This document shows positions 24,055-36,191 of a stretch of DNA of 64,000 nucleotides, piece after piece. The notes beneath the pieces are model-generated. The model was given only the letters and a program-made list of their open reading frames with translations, had not been told where the DNA came from and made no database searches. Position 1 is the first letter of the stretch. Every line of letters starts with the position of its first letter. Origin of the DNA: Petrolisthes cinctipes (lineage: Eukaryota; Arthropoda; Malacostraca; Decapoda; Porcellanidae). A program made the position numbers and the translations under genes. The stretch spans positions 163,083 to 227,082 of the forward strand of contig JAWQEG010001554.1 in assembly GCA_033782935.1 (NCBI GenBank), in the 5' to 3' direction.

Positions 24055-25773
24055 TTATACATTGTAAAATCAGTCTTGCATTGCTGCAATAGTGGATGAA
24101 GAGAGACTACAGTGTGAGAGTGGTGATCAAAATAATGAATTGAATGCTACTGCTTCAATGTATTGGAAAGTTTGATTCAAGTTTTGTGTCTTAGAAAGAC
24201 TTATGGAAAAACTTAGGAAGGTATGGTTATGTTAATCGAGAGGTCAATGTGTGGTGGTTGCTAAAATGTTGATCGAGAGGAGCCAAGATTGAATGAAAGA
24301 AAATTATAAAAATTATTTGATTCGACTCTGACACACAATTCTCTACAAGTACCATGGTCAATGAATGTGGATATCTATGATGATAGGCACAAACATAGTT
24401 TGTAAAAAAGTGTATATTATAGCAAGGGATGACTGTACGGTATGAAGAATACATACCTTTGTGAATTCTTCCAAGATGTCAAGATGAAAATATTATTCAG
24501 TACTGTAATAGAACTAAGTAATGAAGGTGATGTGTGTCACTTTCTGGATTACGGATGAAAAATGATTGGTAAATATTTTTCCTTTGTAGGTGTATTTAGT
24601 TTGAAGTGTCCAGGTAGCTATGAATGAGTTTCTGGGACACTGGCAAGTTTGAATTTTAAATTAAAATAATTTTGAATATTTCGCTAGGGAATTTGAAGAT
24701 GAAAAAGGGCATTGCAAAGGAAACTAATGGATGGAGAATTGAATATTTATTTTTGTAAAGATAGTTAAGTAGTGATTAATAATTGACCTAGAATGTGGAA
24801 GAATGAGTTATAGAATAGAAGTCATAGTAACTTTGTGACAGGGTTACTTTAGTGTTACTGTAGATAAGATGCAGGTCACTTGTTGACCAATTAAACTGTT
24901 TGGCACATGAATTTCCTTCTTGTTCATGCAGGTTTATTTTCAAAACTTTTCATCTATATAATTTCTACATAGAAGCTTTTTACAATGTGGAAACTTTCCA
25001 TTGAAAAGGCAGACTATTTGAAGATGACAGCAAGTATTTGAAATTTGATTGATTATATTTACTACTGTCCATGAATAATGGACATATGTTTATAGACTGA
25101 ATTATTGATGGAGCACAGGCTTTGTAGCAGCAAAGTATTTGTATTTTCTGCTATAGGATGCCCTATCTTATCTGAGGGGGCATGGACTGGCACTAGTGGT
25201 ACTTGAGTATTTTCACTGTGCATCTACAAGATCGATAAAGATCAAGGTTATCCCTTTCCAGCCCGGTGGGAAAGGATAATGCCCTCCTGGTAACCTCAGC
25301 ATTGTATCATGGCTAAATGGTCTGACTTAGTGGATTTATTTCCAGTTTCCTCAGCATAATAAACTTTTCTGGAAATAGCCAGATAATCATGTAGAGCATC
25401 CTGATACAGTACTCTTAACATTACTGAAGGAGGAAATGCAGCATCAGCAACATTAAATGAAGCATTTCCTGAGCTGCTTCAACAGTGCTTGATATGTACT
25501 TGAGAAAAATACAGTATTACTGGAATTTGTGTGGTGCACGTGTGTTTCTTCCATACTTTGTCCTTGATAATTATAATTATCCACCTTATTGGAGACTGTT
25601 CTGGAGTAGAGAGCTTTCCTTATTCATAATGAATATTTATTGTTGTTTTCTCAGGAAATGAAATTGTATAAATTGTGTACTCTTACATCTAACTGTTCAC
25701 TCATTGTTGAAGTTAGCTATTTTTGTCATATTCTATACTGTACTTCAGTAAACTGAAATATTTTGCTTTATTA

Positions 25774-25837
25774 TACAGGGTGTCCCTAAATATTTTCTTC
25801 AGGTAAAACTCACAAAGATTTTAAGGACACCCGGTAC
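25774..25837. repeat. Mini inverted-repeat element (CAGGGTGTCC termini)
   Basis: TACAGGGTGTCCCTAAA at the left and TTTTAAGGACACCCGGTA at the right pair over about 16 of 18 positions around a ~28-base centre. The end type is seen in mariner-derived MITEs. Confidence 0.6.
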
Positions 25838-26306
25838 AGGTATTTCTTTGAATGGAACAAATTTTGTTTTAATGAGCAATACTTTACCTAGTGTAATCAA
25901 TAATCACTAACAGAGTGAGTGTAATGATTTGCACTGTTCTTGTTGCTAGTCAAGGGTTGTGGTTACTACTATGTTAATTGTTGCTGATGCCAGTTATACA
26001 TCATCTTATTGTACAGTCTAGTGCAGTACATAGTGTATAAATCAGTGAAATAACACTACCTATCACAGCTATGGTAGTGGTATGTAATGTCAGGGCTACG
26101 TCGTCAGTGGAATAATACACCAAATTGAAATTTCTAAAAACTGTTCCTTTCTTTCCTCATGGAAGTGATGGAACTTAGTTACAGAACAGTATTCATGTTT
26201 TGACTGAAATGGATATACACTGTAAACTTGAACTCTTTGAATTACTGTAGTATAGTCTCACTTTCATGCTCTCCAGTGCTGCTTTCACAATAGGAATCAT
26301 ATTAGC

Positions 26307-26472
26307 TTTAGGGGAGATTTTCTTGTTGGTGAATAGGAAAGTCTCTATTTCCTCCAAACTATGCCACGAGACAGATCCCCTATTAGTATACCATTGAGGG
26401 TGCCTGTTTTCTGGTATAGTTAGGAGGAATCAGTAGCCTTCGAATTCACCAACAAGAAAATCTCCCCTTAAA
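26307..26472. repeat. MITE with GGGGAGATTTTCTTGTTGGT termini, copy 1
   Basis: TTAGGGGAGATTTTCTTG at the left is matched by CAAGAAAATCTCCCCTTAA at the right. The inside has a second palindrome (CTCCAAACTATGCCA... versus ...TATAGTTAGGAGGAATC). Copies at 37619-37785 and a right half at 54943-55013 show it is a family. Confidence 0.8.
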
Positions 26473-29400
26473 GTACATCTTTCCCAATGCCGTACAGTAC
26501 ATTTTTAAGTGACAGTGCCTCTTCAATCTTACAAGAGCTTATTCGTAATATACGTTATGAATCATACATATCATAATTATGAGCAGCAGCTTAACCCTCA
26601 TGTGTTGGGCAGAGTGTACCCACCAACACTGGTAAACAGCATGGCCATTTTTCAACTAGGTTTTATAATAAGTTATTCCATTAATGTTGATCTCATGTAG
26701 AAATGAAAATACTATTGCAAACTACAAACCTTCAGCTTTCAGATAAGACTAAAATAAATGAGCTGCATCATATGTACATTCTGGTTGCATTGATGGTAGA
26801 GGATTTGCAAAGAGGCTGATTGGGTAGACGAAGGCCATATTGTGAGAGTACAGGGTAAGGGTGGGTCAGGCCATTCGTAATCATGCATGAAATATAAACT
26901 CTCAGTACATTGCAAGTTACAGACACAAAACACCACGATAATTTAAATTAAATTAAATTAAAATTAAATTATGCATGCCAAATAGTACTGTATATCCCAA
27001 TGCCTGAGGGTTAATGTCTTGAATAGTTCAGAAACTTTTAGCATGTATGAAACCATTTGTAAACTTTTATGGCCCTGGCTGTATACTGAAGAAGGTAATA
27101 GATGGTTGGTAGTATGCTCCATTCTTTATCATTATCTTCAGTTTATAGTAATTACCATGGAGAAAAATTTAATGTTTGATTCAATAATGGGAATACTCAT
27201 GGCAATGTTACAATTTCTTAGTATGTTAAAATTCATATGCATATAACATTCATAATTTTTGGTAGTATATAAATATTGCTTTAAGATGGATTTAGTCTAT
27301 TTCTGAATGCACAAACATAGATACTAAAGGAAGAATTTTATTTGGAAACAATGCATACTTGTTTCTAAGTTTTCAGTCTTGCCAATCATGCATTGTAAAT
27401 ATGGCTCAACTGGAGTCATGTTAAAGCAGTGTTTCTTATTTTTTATGATGAAAATCTCGAAAGAGAGGAACAGATATAGATTAAAAAAACTAAAGATAAC
27501 TTCCCAAGCTTTAAAGCTCTCGTAACACTGTTCTATCAAGCAAGGTGCACAATACTGAGTTTCTCTTATTTCTCTTTGTCATGTTTCTAGAATGCCAATT
27601 GTTTTCTATTTATTTATTCATTTTAAAATATTTCCACCATTTTCCTTTGAAGAGTAAAATTTAGTGTTAATTAGAATAACTTGCTACAGTAATGATGAGT
27701 GAGTACTGTACTGGTACACACCTGTACATTGTAGTGAATGGAAGTGAAGCTGACTACTGCATTACACTGGTTGTGTTATGGATGATTTGAGATGAATCAT
27801 TGGGCATGGTCTCAGATGAGCTGTCATATTGCCTTAGGGATATAAGCACTTAGTTCATGAAAGAGAGGTATGTGTTGAAATATAATTATAGACAATCAAT
27901 TTGAGTATAATACAATACTTATAGATATCTGAGTAATGATGATCAACAGTTTGTGTTGTATGATGTAATATCAACTTTTAGTTACACATAATTAACTTCA
28001 CTACCTAGTTTGCAGAAAAAAAAAAAAAATCACAACATTTACTAAAAGCAACAATAATTCTCATAATGAACATGTAGTTTGTATGTACACCTGTTGTGGG
28101 AGCTGTTCAGTATCTCACGTCTATAAATGAACTAGCTTCCTGGTGTGTGTGTTTGTTAATGATTCTATATTTTTGTCCAATGAGTAGATGATCTACTTGC
28201 CACTCATTTAACTTGTAGAATCTATACATATTAATAATTTACAGTAGTGTAGAGTTACTAATGATAAATCTGTGTATATTTGTTTGTCAATTAAAGTGTC
28301 TTACCAGATCTCAGTGTGTGACATGAAGAAACTGAAGTGATTCCTCTATGATTTATGGTGTGCAGTGAGTGTCCATTTTCGTGTTTTGGTTTTGTCTGAA
28401 GTATTATTAAATGTAGCTCTGAAGAATCATAATACCCCCATGACACATGGTGGAATGTACCAGATATTTAGTTCCTCGACATATGTTTTCACCACATTTC
28501 AGTATCTCATGACACGACTGTTGGCACTCACAGTACATTAGCATGCCATGATAATTTTGTAAGGAATGTAGTTATTAGCTTTTCTTGCAAAGAGTATTAA
28601 CTCTAAAGTTATGTACTGTAATATTTACAATTTAGTATTAGCTTCTGTGTTCTTAACCCATACACTGTTGCAGCAGCAGCTGCATAACCTGTAATGGTTA
28701 GGTTTAAAAAAAAGTTACATAATTAAAATAATGTACCTAATTGAATGGAGTATAATAGAAAACATGTTATGTACAATATGAATGACTGAGTAATAGTATG
28801 TTTATTGGGGACGGTGGTCACAGGACTTTTATGTTGTGTACAAAATTGTAAAGTATTCTTTGAACACATTGCTTTACTGTTTCTGTACATACTGATAGAA
28901 ATTTTCTTCTGAGTGGTGTAATTGCAGCTTTACTATTAATATATGGCTGTTAGTTTAAATAGCACAGTACAGGTAATACAGACTCTTCAAAGTGATAAAC
29001 TATGTCCTGACCTGTGGGTTAAATGATCCAGTGTATTGCTTCATTTTGCAGGTTTTCTTCCCTGTTGGGAACAGGGTGAAATATGGATCTTTACTGACTG
29101 TCATCCTCAGTAGACCAATCCATAAATCTCTTGAATATTGGCACTAAACATAGCATACCAATTTGCTTCACAAATTGTATTGATGCTAAAAACAAGATTA
29201 ATTACTAATTACTAATTGATGAAATCAATTACAGGTACTGTACTGTACAGTCCTGGGATAAGGACAAGATAGTGACTGTGGTTTAGTTTACTTATAAAAT
29301 CATAATCATGAAAAGTTAACAATACAGGTAGATTAACATTCATAAGTGTTTTACTAGGTAGTTGTATTTACAGTATATACCAGTTTATACTCATATATAT

Positions 29401-30019
29401 ATATATATATGACAACTATGATTTTTCTGTGTGTGTAGGTGGTATCAAACATGTAAATTAACACTAGTTTTATAGTTGAAAATATAGGCTGTGTACTGTA
29501 CATAATTATTTTAGGACTTGATTTCTAATACTTACCAATTTTTTTCTCATCTGATCTGTACATATACAAGTGTATACTGTGTTTATAATTTTTACAGGTT
29601 TTGTTTGCTGATCTGTGCATAGTGTGTAGATAGACTACTGTACAGTATTTCTACAAAGTTCAGTCTGTTTAAACAAACAAAATGTATTACCAGTGACTCG
29701 TATAAAGGTGAACTTCTGTCATTGCATAGCAAAGCGTTTCTATAGCCTAACTGTGTTTATTGTTGATATTGTATATTAATGGAAATAGTGCTTGTTGACT
29801 ATAGTAGGCTTCTCTGTTAGATATTTAAAGATCTGACCAGTAAGATTCATCTCATGTCCACATCTTCACTGCTGAACAAAACAACTGTAATTCCAACTCT
29901 GGTCTCAGTGATAACAGTACCGTATATTGTTCTGGGAGTGATGGGACTGGTGAGCTAAAGAGTAAAAGCAAATTTCTGTAGTGCTAAGACATGTCCAAGA
30001 GAAAAATATTTCATAATAC

Positions 30020-30025
30020 TTTATT
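30020..30025 (-). promoter_or_regulatory. Candidate polyadenylation signal of the GLT8D1-like gene
   Basis: TTTATT on the plus strand reads AATAAA on the minus strand, about 300 bases after the stop codon. Confidence 0.5.
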
Positions 30026-30321
30026 GAATCCTGAGTACAGTAATATTATTCCATTAACTTCATAAATCACACATTTCAACTGATTTTTATTCTGTGTTTG
30101 CAAAGTTATGAACTGTGATCATTATCAACTGACTTTAAATTCTGCTACAAGTGCAGGCAATACAAAAATTATTTTCATAGCTGCCGATCTACCAATTTTT
30201 GAAAATTTGGTATAAAATATGTGTACTGGAGGACATGATAGTTGAAAATTTCTTATCACTAAACTATCACATGTTAGTAGTTTGTTACTAACTTGCTGCT
30301 TCTTCTCTTAACACCTGTTCT

Positions 30322-33300
30322 TCATGTATAAATCTTCTTGGGGCGGTACTTGTTGAGAGGATCAGGGAGTGTATAGTGGTACCACACATCACTGAAAGCT
30401 GACCGTCTTCCCCAAGGCTTGAAATGTCCATCCCATCGTAGCAACTTTGCTGCCTTCACATACTCCTTTGAGTATCCTGCTCCAGGTGACATGCCTGAAA
30501 GAATCAGTTGATTAAAGCATGCCCTTCATAAGGGCAAAGGGGACAGGAAAAATGTACAAATGCAAGTATATACTCTTGGATTACTGAGCTGTACAGGGAA
30601 GATATCAAAAGAAATGTTGTTCATCATCATAAATACTCCGTTTTCCCCTTTTCAAGGGGGAAGGCGCTCAGAACCATGGGTGGAAAAATGGAAGCAGAAT
30701 ATGCATTGACAGGATCACCTGTCACTTTGAAGCTCGCATATTCTCAGCTCCCCTCACAAGTCATTTCAGTCAACCTTGGTATTTGCTGTCCCTCCTCTCT
30801 GTTTCCTTCTTTGTGGTACATAATAAGAATTTTTGGCCTAGATCAGTCTTCCTTCTTCCCCCTTATAAACTAAATGAAGTAGGGTCTTACCCTCCAAATC
30901 CAATCATGTTGACATTTGCCATATTCCCTGCATGACCATCATAATCTGTTAATCACAGTGATGAGTAAGGAAACATGGAGACTCACCTAATCCAGATAGG
31001 TGCCAGAGGTGAGGTAAGGGTGATGTGCGTTTGTACATCACTATCAACATTGCTGCCTCGCTAGAATCAACCTCTGGGTTGGCTCCAAAGAGATTCTCAC
31101 TGAAAGAGAGTTATGTAGATATAAGAGATAGGTACCCAATGTTAGAGAGACATGAAAAGATGTATGACTGCAGATGTAAAGAAAAAAATAAATGCAATTT
31201 TATCTGTTAATGACTGCAGGCTGACGAAGACATGCAAATGTGGCTACATTGAATAAGGGGACTGAATGTTGAAGCAAAACAATTATTGCAGATGTTAACC
31301 AAAAATAGCCTCTATACCCCTATTGAAATGCAGCTTTGTCATTAACTCCTCAAACCCAGGAATAAACTCTAAGTCTTTGCATCATGGTTGGAATAGAAAG
31401 CAAGAACAAAAATCCACCACATCCATTTTTATGTACAAGCCTCAGGCCTATCGGGCAACTCAAATGCCAGATTGGAATTCACAAGTGAAAGTGACACTCC
31501 TAATAAAGCTTACAATGACAGAAAATAGTGGGTTTTTTTATAAATGAGTGAGAAACATACAAATGTACAGCCAGCAGCATAAATTCGCATCCATCTCATG
31601 TACTTAATATTACTAATATGAACCAGTTTTTATTCCAACAACATACGTAATTTACCATACGAGAACTTTACCTATCATCTCTGCATTAATATTGTATTAC
31701 AACATCACTATAGCTAACACATACGCAAGTGGAAATTAAGCGAACTTATGCTGCCGACTGTACATAATGAATGCATAAATATCAGAGGAAATAATATGGA
31801 AAACATTAGTGGAAGAATGAATGTAACCAGCAACCAAGGTTTTGGAGATTAAAAGGAATCCAGCTAATTCTGAGTCTCCCAAAATCTCAAAATACTCATT
31901 ATTAATGAAGAATACCTTGTGCTTGTATTAACCCAAGCAATGAGCTGGTCTGTAACATTAGCAGTGCGCCATTTTCTTGTATCTGCTACAAAGACATCTG
32001 TGTCAAAGGTGCAAGCTGCAGGCTTTATACCACGGCTGCGTAATTTAGGATGGTGGAGGTTGAGATGGCCAACATACAGGGGCCCAGCAGAACTGCCCTG
32101 CCGGTGACGTGTGCTAGAATGGCAGTCATCAGCAAATGCTCCCAGGCTCTTGCTCATTAAGGTCACTCCAGCTAATTCACTAATGTCACCTAGGGCAAGT
32201 ACAATATTAATATTAAAATTAATACTGGAATATTTTGTGTAGCATCATAACCTCTGAAACTTTTCCTATCCATATGACTGTCATACACTTGAGTAACAAA
32301 GTTTAGCTAGAGCCAACCCTGCATTGTTCTCTCTCTCTCTCTTTTTCCATGCTACACAGCACCTATTCTAAAAAATTTGAACTTATTTAATTTCTCTGTT
32401 CTTGAAGTTTTTGAAATTCATAAAATCTGTGGACTACACTGGTGGTCTACTGGTAAGCTTACATACAATGTAAAGTGTTAATCTGATTCACTCTAATGAA
32501 ACTCTTGGCTCATTTATCTTACCTTGTATTATAACATCTGGTGGGAGATAAACAAACCGTCCTTCTAGTTTTGGGAAAATAGAGAGAAGATACACTTTAG
32601 CAAAGTGTGGTTTTCCCTTTGGCAGCTGGGGTGGGTGAGGCTTTACGGTGTAAGTTACCTCCTGGAGTTTACTTTTCTTCACCCATAACCTGTCAAATAA
32701 TAATAATTCATCACTTCATCAATCTAACAAGTTATGATCTCTTCATATATTCATTAATATCTTAAATTTACCAGAATTGACCATATCGAATCAACATTGT
32801 TTATCAACTAGGTACTTCTAGCCAATGAAGAGTACCTTAGACATACAAATAAAGGAATGTATTGGGTTGCAGAGGGAATACTTGATGCAAACCCTACCTC
32901 TAAAGGACAGTCTTCCTTCCATTTTTGTAGCTACAAGCATTTACAGAACTCAAAACTAGTATTGCAAGCAATGAAATGCTGAGCTTTATTTCAAGAGCAT
33001 TATAGAAATAGTTTGAAATAATAACTTTTACATCCAGCCTCTCACCTGAAATCTGGGATGATTTCTTTGGGAAGGGTGATGTAGAAGTGGACAGGAGTCT
33101 TGGTGTTGATCAATGCACTGTTCATCACTGCAATGACTCCAAGCAGTGTGTCACCATCCCCAGATATCACAATATTCACTTGACTCTGAGATTCTGTAAA
33201 GTCACTTATGGTAGAGTATTAACAGTGATACCGATTATTCACATACTGTAGTAATGTACAGTACCAACTTGGTACTGTTTACTGAATGTAATAGTAAAAT

Positions 33301-35374
33301 AGAGTGTCTTTAGAGGAAAAACTTTAAATTAAACTAATTTTATATAGTAGTATGATGTGGAGATGTGACAACCCTATCATCAATCACATATGGTTGTCTC
33401 AGTGGCCATTATGCATGGTGCAAAATGCCTTTGAGGGATCCAGGACCAGGGATGGAATAAAGAGAATCACAAATAACAGAGGGAAAAATATCTGGTGAAA
33501 AGGGTCAGAATTCACTCCCCCTTTCAAACCCATGAAATTCTCAGTTCTCCCTTCACAAGTACCTGTACCCAAGATAAAAGTCTCTTCTTTTACACATAGT
33601 GAAAAAAGCTATTCTATAAATTGTCACGTTAAAACCGGGATGTCAGTCCAAACATACAACCTCCGACTGAATGTCTTTCACTTGTAACAACTATATATAC
33701 AAAATACGGTAAATAAAATTACAGAACACTGTATATCAATGCAAAGTGCAAGCTGAACACATCTCCCTTCTATGCTACATTGAAACAATTATAATTCAAG
33801 AGCCTTAACAAAATGAGTACAGTATACTGTTATAGATATTATGTTTGGAATACTGGACCTTTATAGTGTGTATAATTTTTTACAGTTATAGCCTTTCCTC
33901 CTCAGCCTCCCTATAGTGTGTCATTTGTTACAGTTATGGCCTTTCCTCCTCAGCCTCCCTATAGGTTATGACTTACTACATACTGGTTTCCATTAGAATA
34001 CATTCAGTACACCAACCTTACATAGCTTGGTACAGACCTAATTTAATTGTGTTGTTTAATTGATGGATGTGTTTTACTTGCTGTGGTGATATCACTTGTC
34101 CCTGTCCTGCTGCTCTGTTGGTTTTGTTCTTATTGTTCTTGGAAGCTTCAATAAGTTCACCAATCAAAACCTATTGGAAGTGATACTTGTAAGTTATGAC
34201 AGATTCAGATGATCCTCCCTGTCCTCTACTGATATCACTGTATGGTAGAAAACTTTCCTTTATCCATTAAGATATGAAAAGGAAAATACAAGTAAAAATT
34301 GTACCATAATAAAGAATTCCCAAACCATAATGACTGGCACACCGTACATGACTCTTAGCAGCACGAGCCAAAGGGATGTTTTCTGCTTGCTTGAAGTGCA
34401 GTGAGCGTGTGTGAGAATCTTTAGTATCTCCCGGACCCCAGTTAAGGGATGACATCACATACACTAGTAGTAAGGACCAGCCAACACCTCCCACCACCAC
34501 ACCTGAAAAAAAGGATCAAATTAATTAGTTGGTTAAATAATGACACGTAGGGACCTTTTCATGAATATCCGTGGTGTTGACGATGGCGTGGTACTGATTA
34601 CAATGGCTCTGTTGTCTGTCTATGCAGTCATCGTACTGGTACCACATCATCGTCAACACCACAAATGTTCTTGAATAAGGCTCATAATTTTTCTACAATA
34701 ATTTTTCAGATGCCAAAATTTCCATCCAATCAACTTGGCCTGCCACAAGGTACAAGCAAGCACATGATTGAGCTAAAGAACACACACACACACACACCTG
34801 CCTCTTTCTAAGTTTCTTCCTCTCTCTCACACACACACACACACACCAATCTCCCTCTTTGTACCTAAATCTCCACCATCACGTACTCCACCACCACACT
34901 CACTCTTCACCCTCCACCATTTTCCATCTATCCCCCAATCACCACCACCACCAACCATGCATGTCTCTCCCTCCTCCACCATTTACATCTATCCCCCAAT
35001 CACCACCACCACCACCAATGTCTCTCCCTCCTCCACCATTTACATCTATCACCCAATCACCACCACCACCAACCATGCATGTCTCTCCATCTTCCACCTG
35101 CTGTACCTTAATGGTTTGATCATGAAACGGGTATATGATTCACTCTTATTTATCTTTGCTGATAACAAGAACTTATTCTATTGGCAGCTATTGCTAAGGA
35201 AATAAATAAACGTATTAATATAACTATACAACGTACGGTGAATAATGTTAACTAACAATGCTTGGGTTGTTGATATTGCTTTATACACTGCTGTACGCTA
35301 TGACATGTTAACTTATTTCACTATAGTTTATATTGCTTATAATACTCACATATCTTAAGTTTGGTGTGTGCCAT
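30322..35374 (-). CDS. GLT8D1: GLT8D1-like glycosyltransferase family 8 protein, metal-site residues changed
   Basis: Seven coding exons on the minus strand: 35374-35350, 34502-34348, 33185-33046, 32689-32523, 32189-31916, 31099-30987, 30494-30322. Phases agree and give 348 residues (human GLT8D1 371). The N-terminus MAHTKLKICVVVGGVGWSLL continues into a hydrophobic signal anchor, so this is a type II Golgi-type membrane protein. Then come VNIVISGDGDTLLGVIAVMNS (start of the GT8 fold), FVYLPPDVIIQGD (about 152-164), CTFDTDVFVAD, SSEAAMLIVMYKR, HLWHLSGLG, YVKAAKLLRWDGHFKPWG and a YxxPDPxxKYR-type tail. Family GT8 enzymes normally have DXD where PPD stands and HxxGxxKPW where RWDGHFKPW stands. 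Exon 3 uses the second of two nearby acceptors, forced by phase. The first exon is short but fits the phase exactly. Confidence 0.88.
30620..30790 (-). repeat. LINE 3'-end fragment, (GAT)n-tailed family, GLT8D1 intron
   Basis: Plus-strand ATCATCATAAATACTCCG followed by TTTTCCCCTTTTCAAGGGGGAAGG is the complement of the tail junction seen at 39215-39252. The TCTCAGCTCCC.TCACAAG block matches the copy at 33405-33660. Confidence 0.6.
33405..33660 (-). repeat. LINE 3'-UTR fragment, same family, GLT8D1 intron 3'-of exon 2
   Basis: Blocks CCAGGGATGGAATAAAGAGA, TTCACTCCCCCTTTCAAACCC and GTCACGTTAAAACCGGGATG follow the order in 19225-19465 (CCAGGGATGGGGAACTGAAA, CTTCCTTTCAAACCCCC, GTCTTGTTGAAATAGGGTTG). 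The simple-sequence tail is not preserved. Confidence 0.55.
33862..33959. repeat. Tandem duplication, 2 units of ~49 bp
   Basis: TATAGTGTGT...TACAGTTAT(A/G)GCC, then TTTCCTCCTCAGCCTCCC, occurs twice back to back (33862-33911 and 33912-33959) with a few differences. Confidence 0.85.
34551..34684. repeat. Foldback hairpin element, copy 4, in GLT8D1 intron 1
   Basis: Left arm CATGAATATCCGTGGTGTTG, right arm CAACACCACAAATGTTCTTG, with the GACGATGGCGTGGTACTG / CGTACTGGTACCACATCATC inner pairing. Homologous to 2332-2460, 3811-3943 and 16184-16318. Confidence 0.75.
34780..35097. repeat. (CA)n runs followed by a 3-unit CCACCATTTACATCTATC minisatellite
   Basis: (CA)n at 34780-34797 and 34828-34847. 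From 34911, about three units of ~62 bp each contain CTCCACCATTT(A/T)CATCTATC, then CCAATCACCACCACCACC and ATGTCTCTCC. Non-coding, in intron 1 of the GLT8D1-like gene. Confidence 0.8.
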
Positions 35375-36191
35375 TAGGTCTTCTGGTTAATTCACTACAT
35401 ATGATTCATTACATGTGACATTCAGCTGGTATTCTGCTCCATGAAGAATAATATAGTTGTGTTGAGTGCTGTTGATGTCATTAGTTGCAGCCTTGACGTG
35501 GATATTTCACCACACACACACACATGTACACACACCATAAACAAAACAATGGGCCGAGCCGAACTCATTACTTTGTGTTTGAATGTGTTAATATTGGCTT
35601 CCAAATGTACTTTGTCCAGAGAAGCAGCGTCAGACTCATGTTTCTTATTTCTAGACAAACAAATATAGCACTCCCACATATAAAATTATTTATCATCTCA
35701 ATGCATACTTGTTAAGTAAATTTATAATATTACATGTTTAACAGATTGTTTCCATAACGCATTCAAACAAATTTTAATGTTTATAACATCTGTTTAAAGA
35801 TGTTGAGAATGTAATTTGTCTGATGATAAATATAATTTTGCTATATTTTGTGTAATGTATATTCCCATATATTTATCCATAAGATATTGTAACACCCCGA
35901 AATCTATTTTTCATTGATGAATTAAAGATTGAAAATAAAATATCTCAGATTTCTTATGTAGAGAAATTGGTTCAAAAGAAAAGTAGGTTATAGACATGAT
36001 AGGTATCCTAATCAATACGAATTTTACAATTAATAAAAATATAGAATTATATATAAATAAAGAACATATATTGTGAAAACATATAAAGAAAAACAGTCCC
36101 GTTAGATAAGTCTGTCCATGGCGACTGCGTGGTGTGTGGGGGCCGGGAGGAGGCCAGCTGTCACATATATTTGATATCCTTTTTTTTTGTC
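35375..36191. promoter_or_regulatory. Shared upstream region of GLT8D1 (-) and FAM98 (+)
   Basis: The two start codons point away from each other and lie 817 bases apart, so the region must hold both promoters, possibly one bidirectional promoter. The FAM98 side has a GC-rich patch (36117-36168, GTGGGGGCCGGGAGGAGGCC) in otherwise AT-rich DNA. No TATA box can be assigned with confidence. Confidence 0.5.

Larger units (their letters stand above)
21948..30321. other. 8.4-kb intergenic/3'-UTR region between PTDSS1 and GLT8D1
   Basis: Convergent gap between a + and a - gene. I see no coding exon in it. It holds a 954-bp inverted-repeat element (23101-24054), a ~64-bp mini-MITE (25774-25837), a ~165-bp MITE (26307-26472), a short (TTAAA)n run (26939-26971), an (AT)n run (29395-29410) and the GLT8D1 polyadenylation signal (30020-30025). 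Much of the first part may be PTDSS1 3' UTR; no clear AATAAA fixes its end. Confidence 0.55.

Noticed and set aside
31864..31915. C-terminal extension of the GLT8D1 exon frame past 31916
   Set aside because: The CACAAG|GTATTC donor and the next exon (30987-31099) restore the family sequence; the extension is intronic.
34859..35205. His/Pro-rich frames
   Set aside because: Translation of the CCACCATTTACATC minisatellite in the first GLT8D1 intron.
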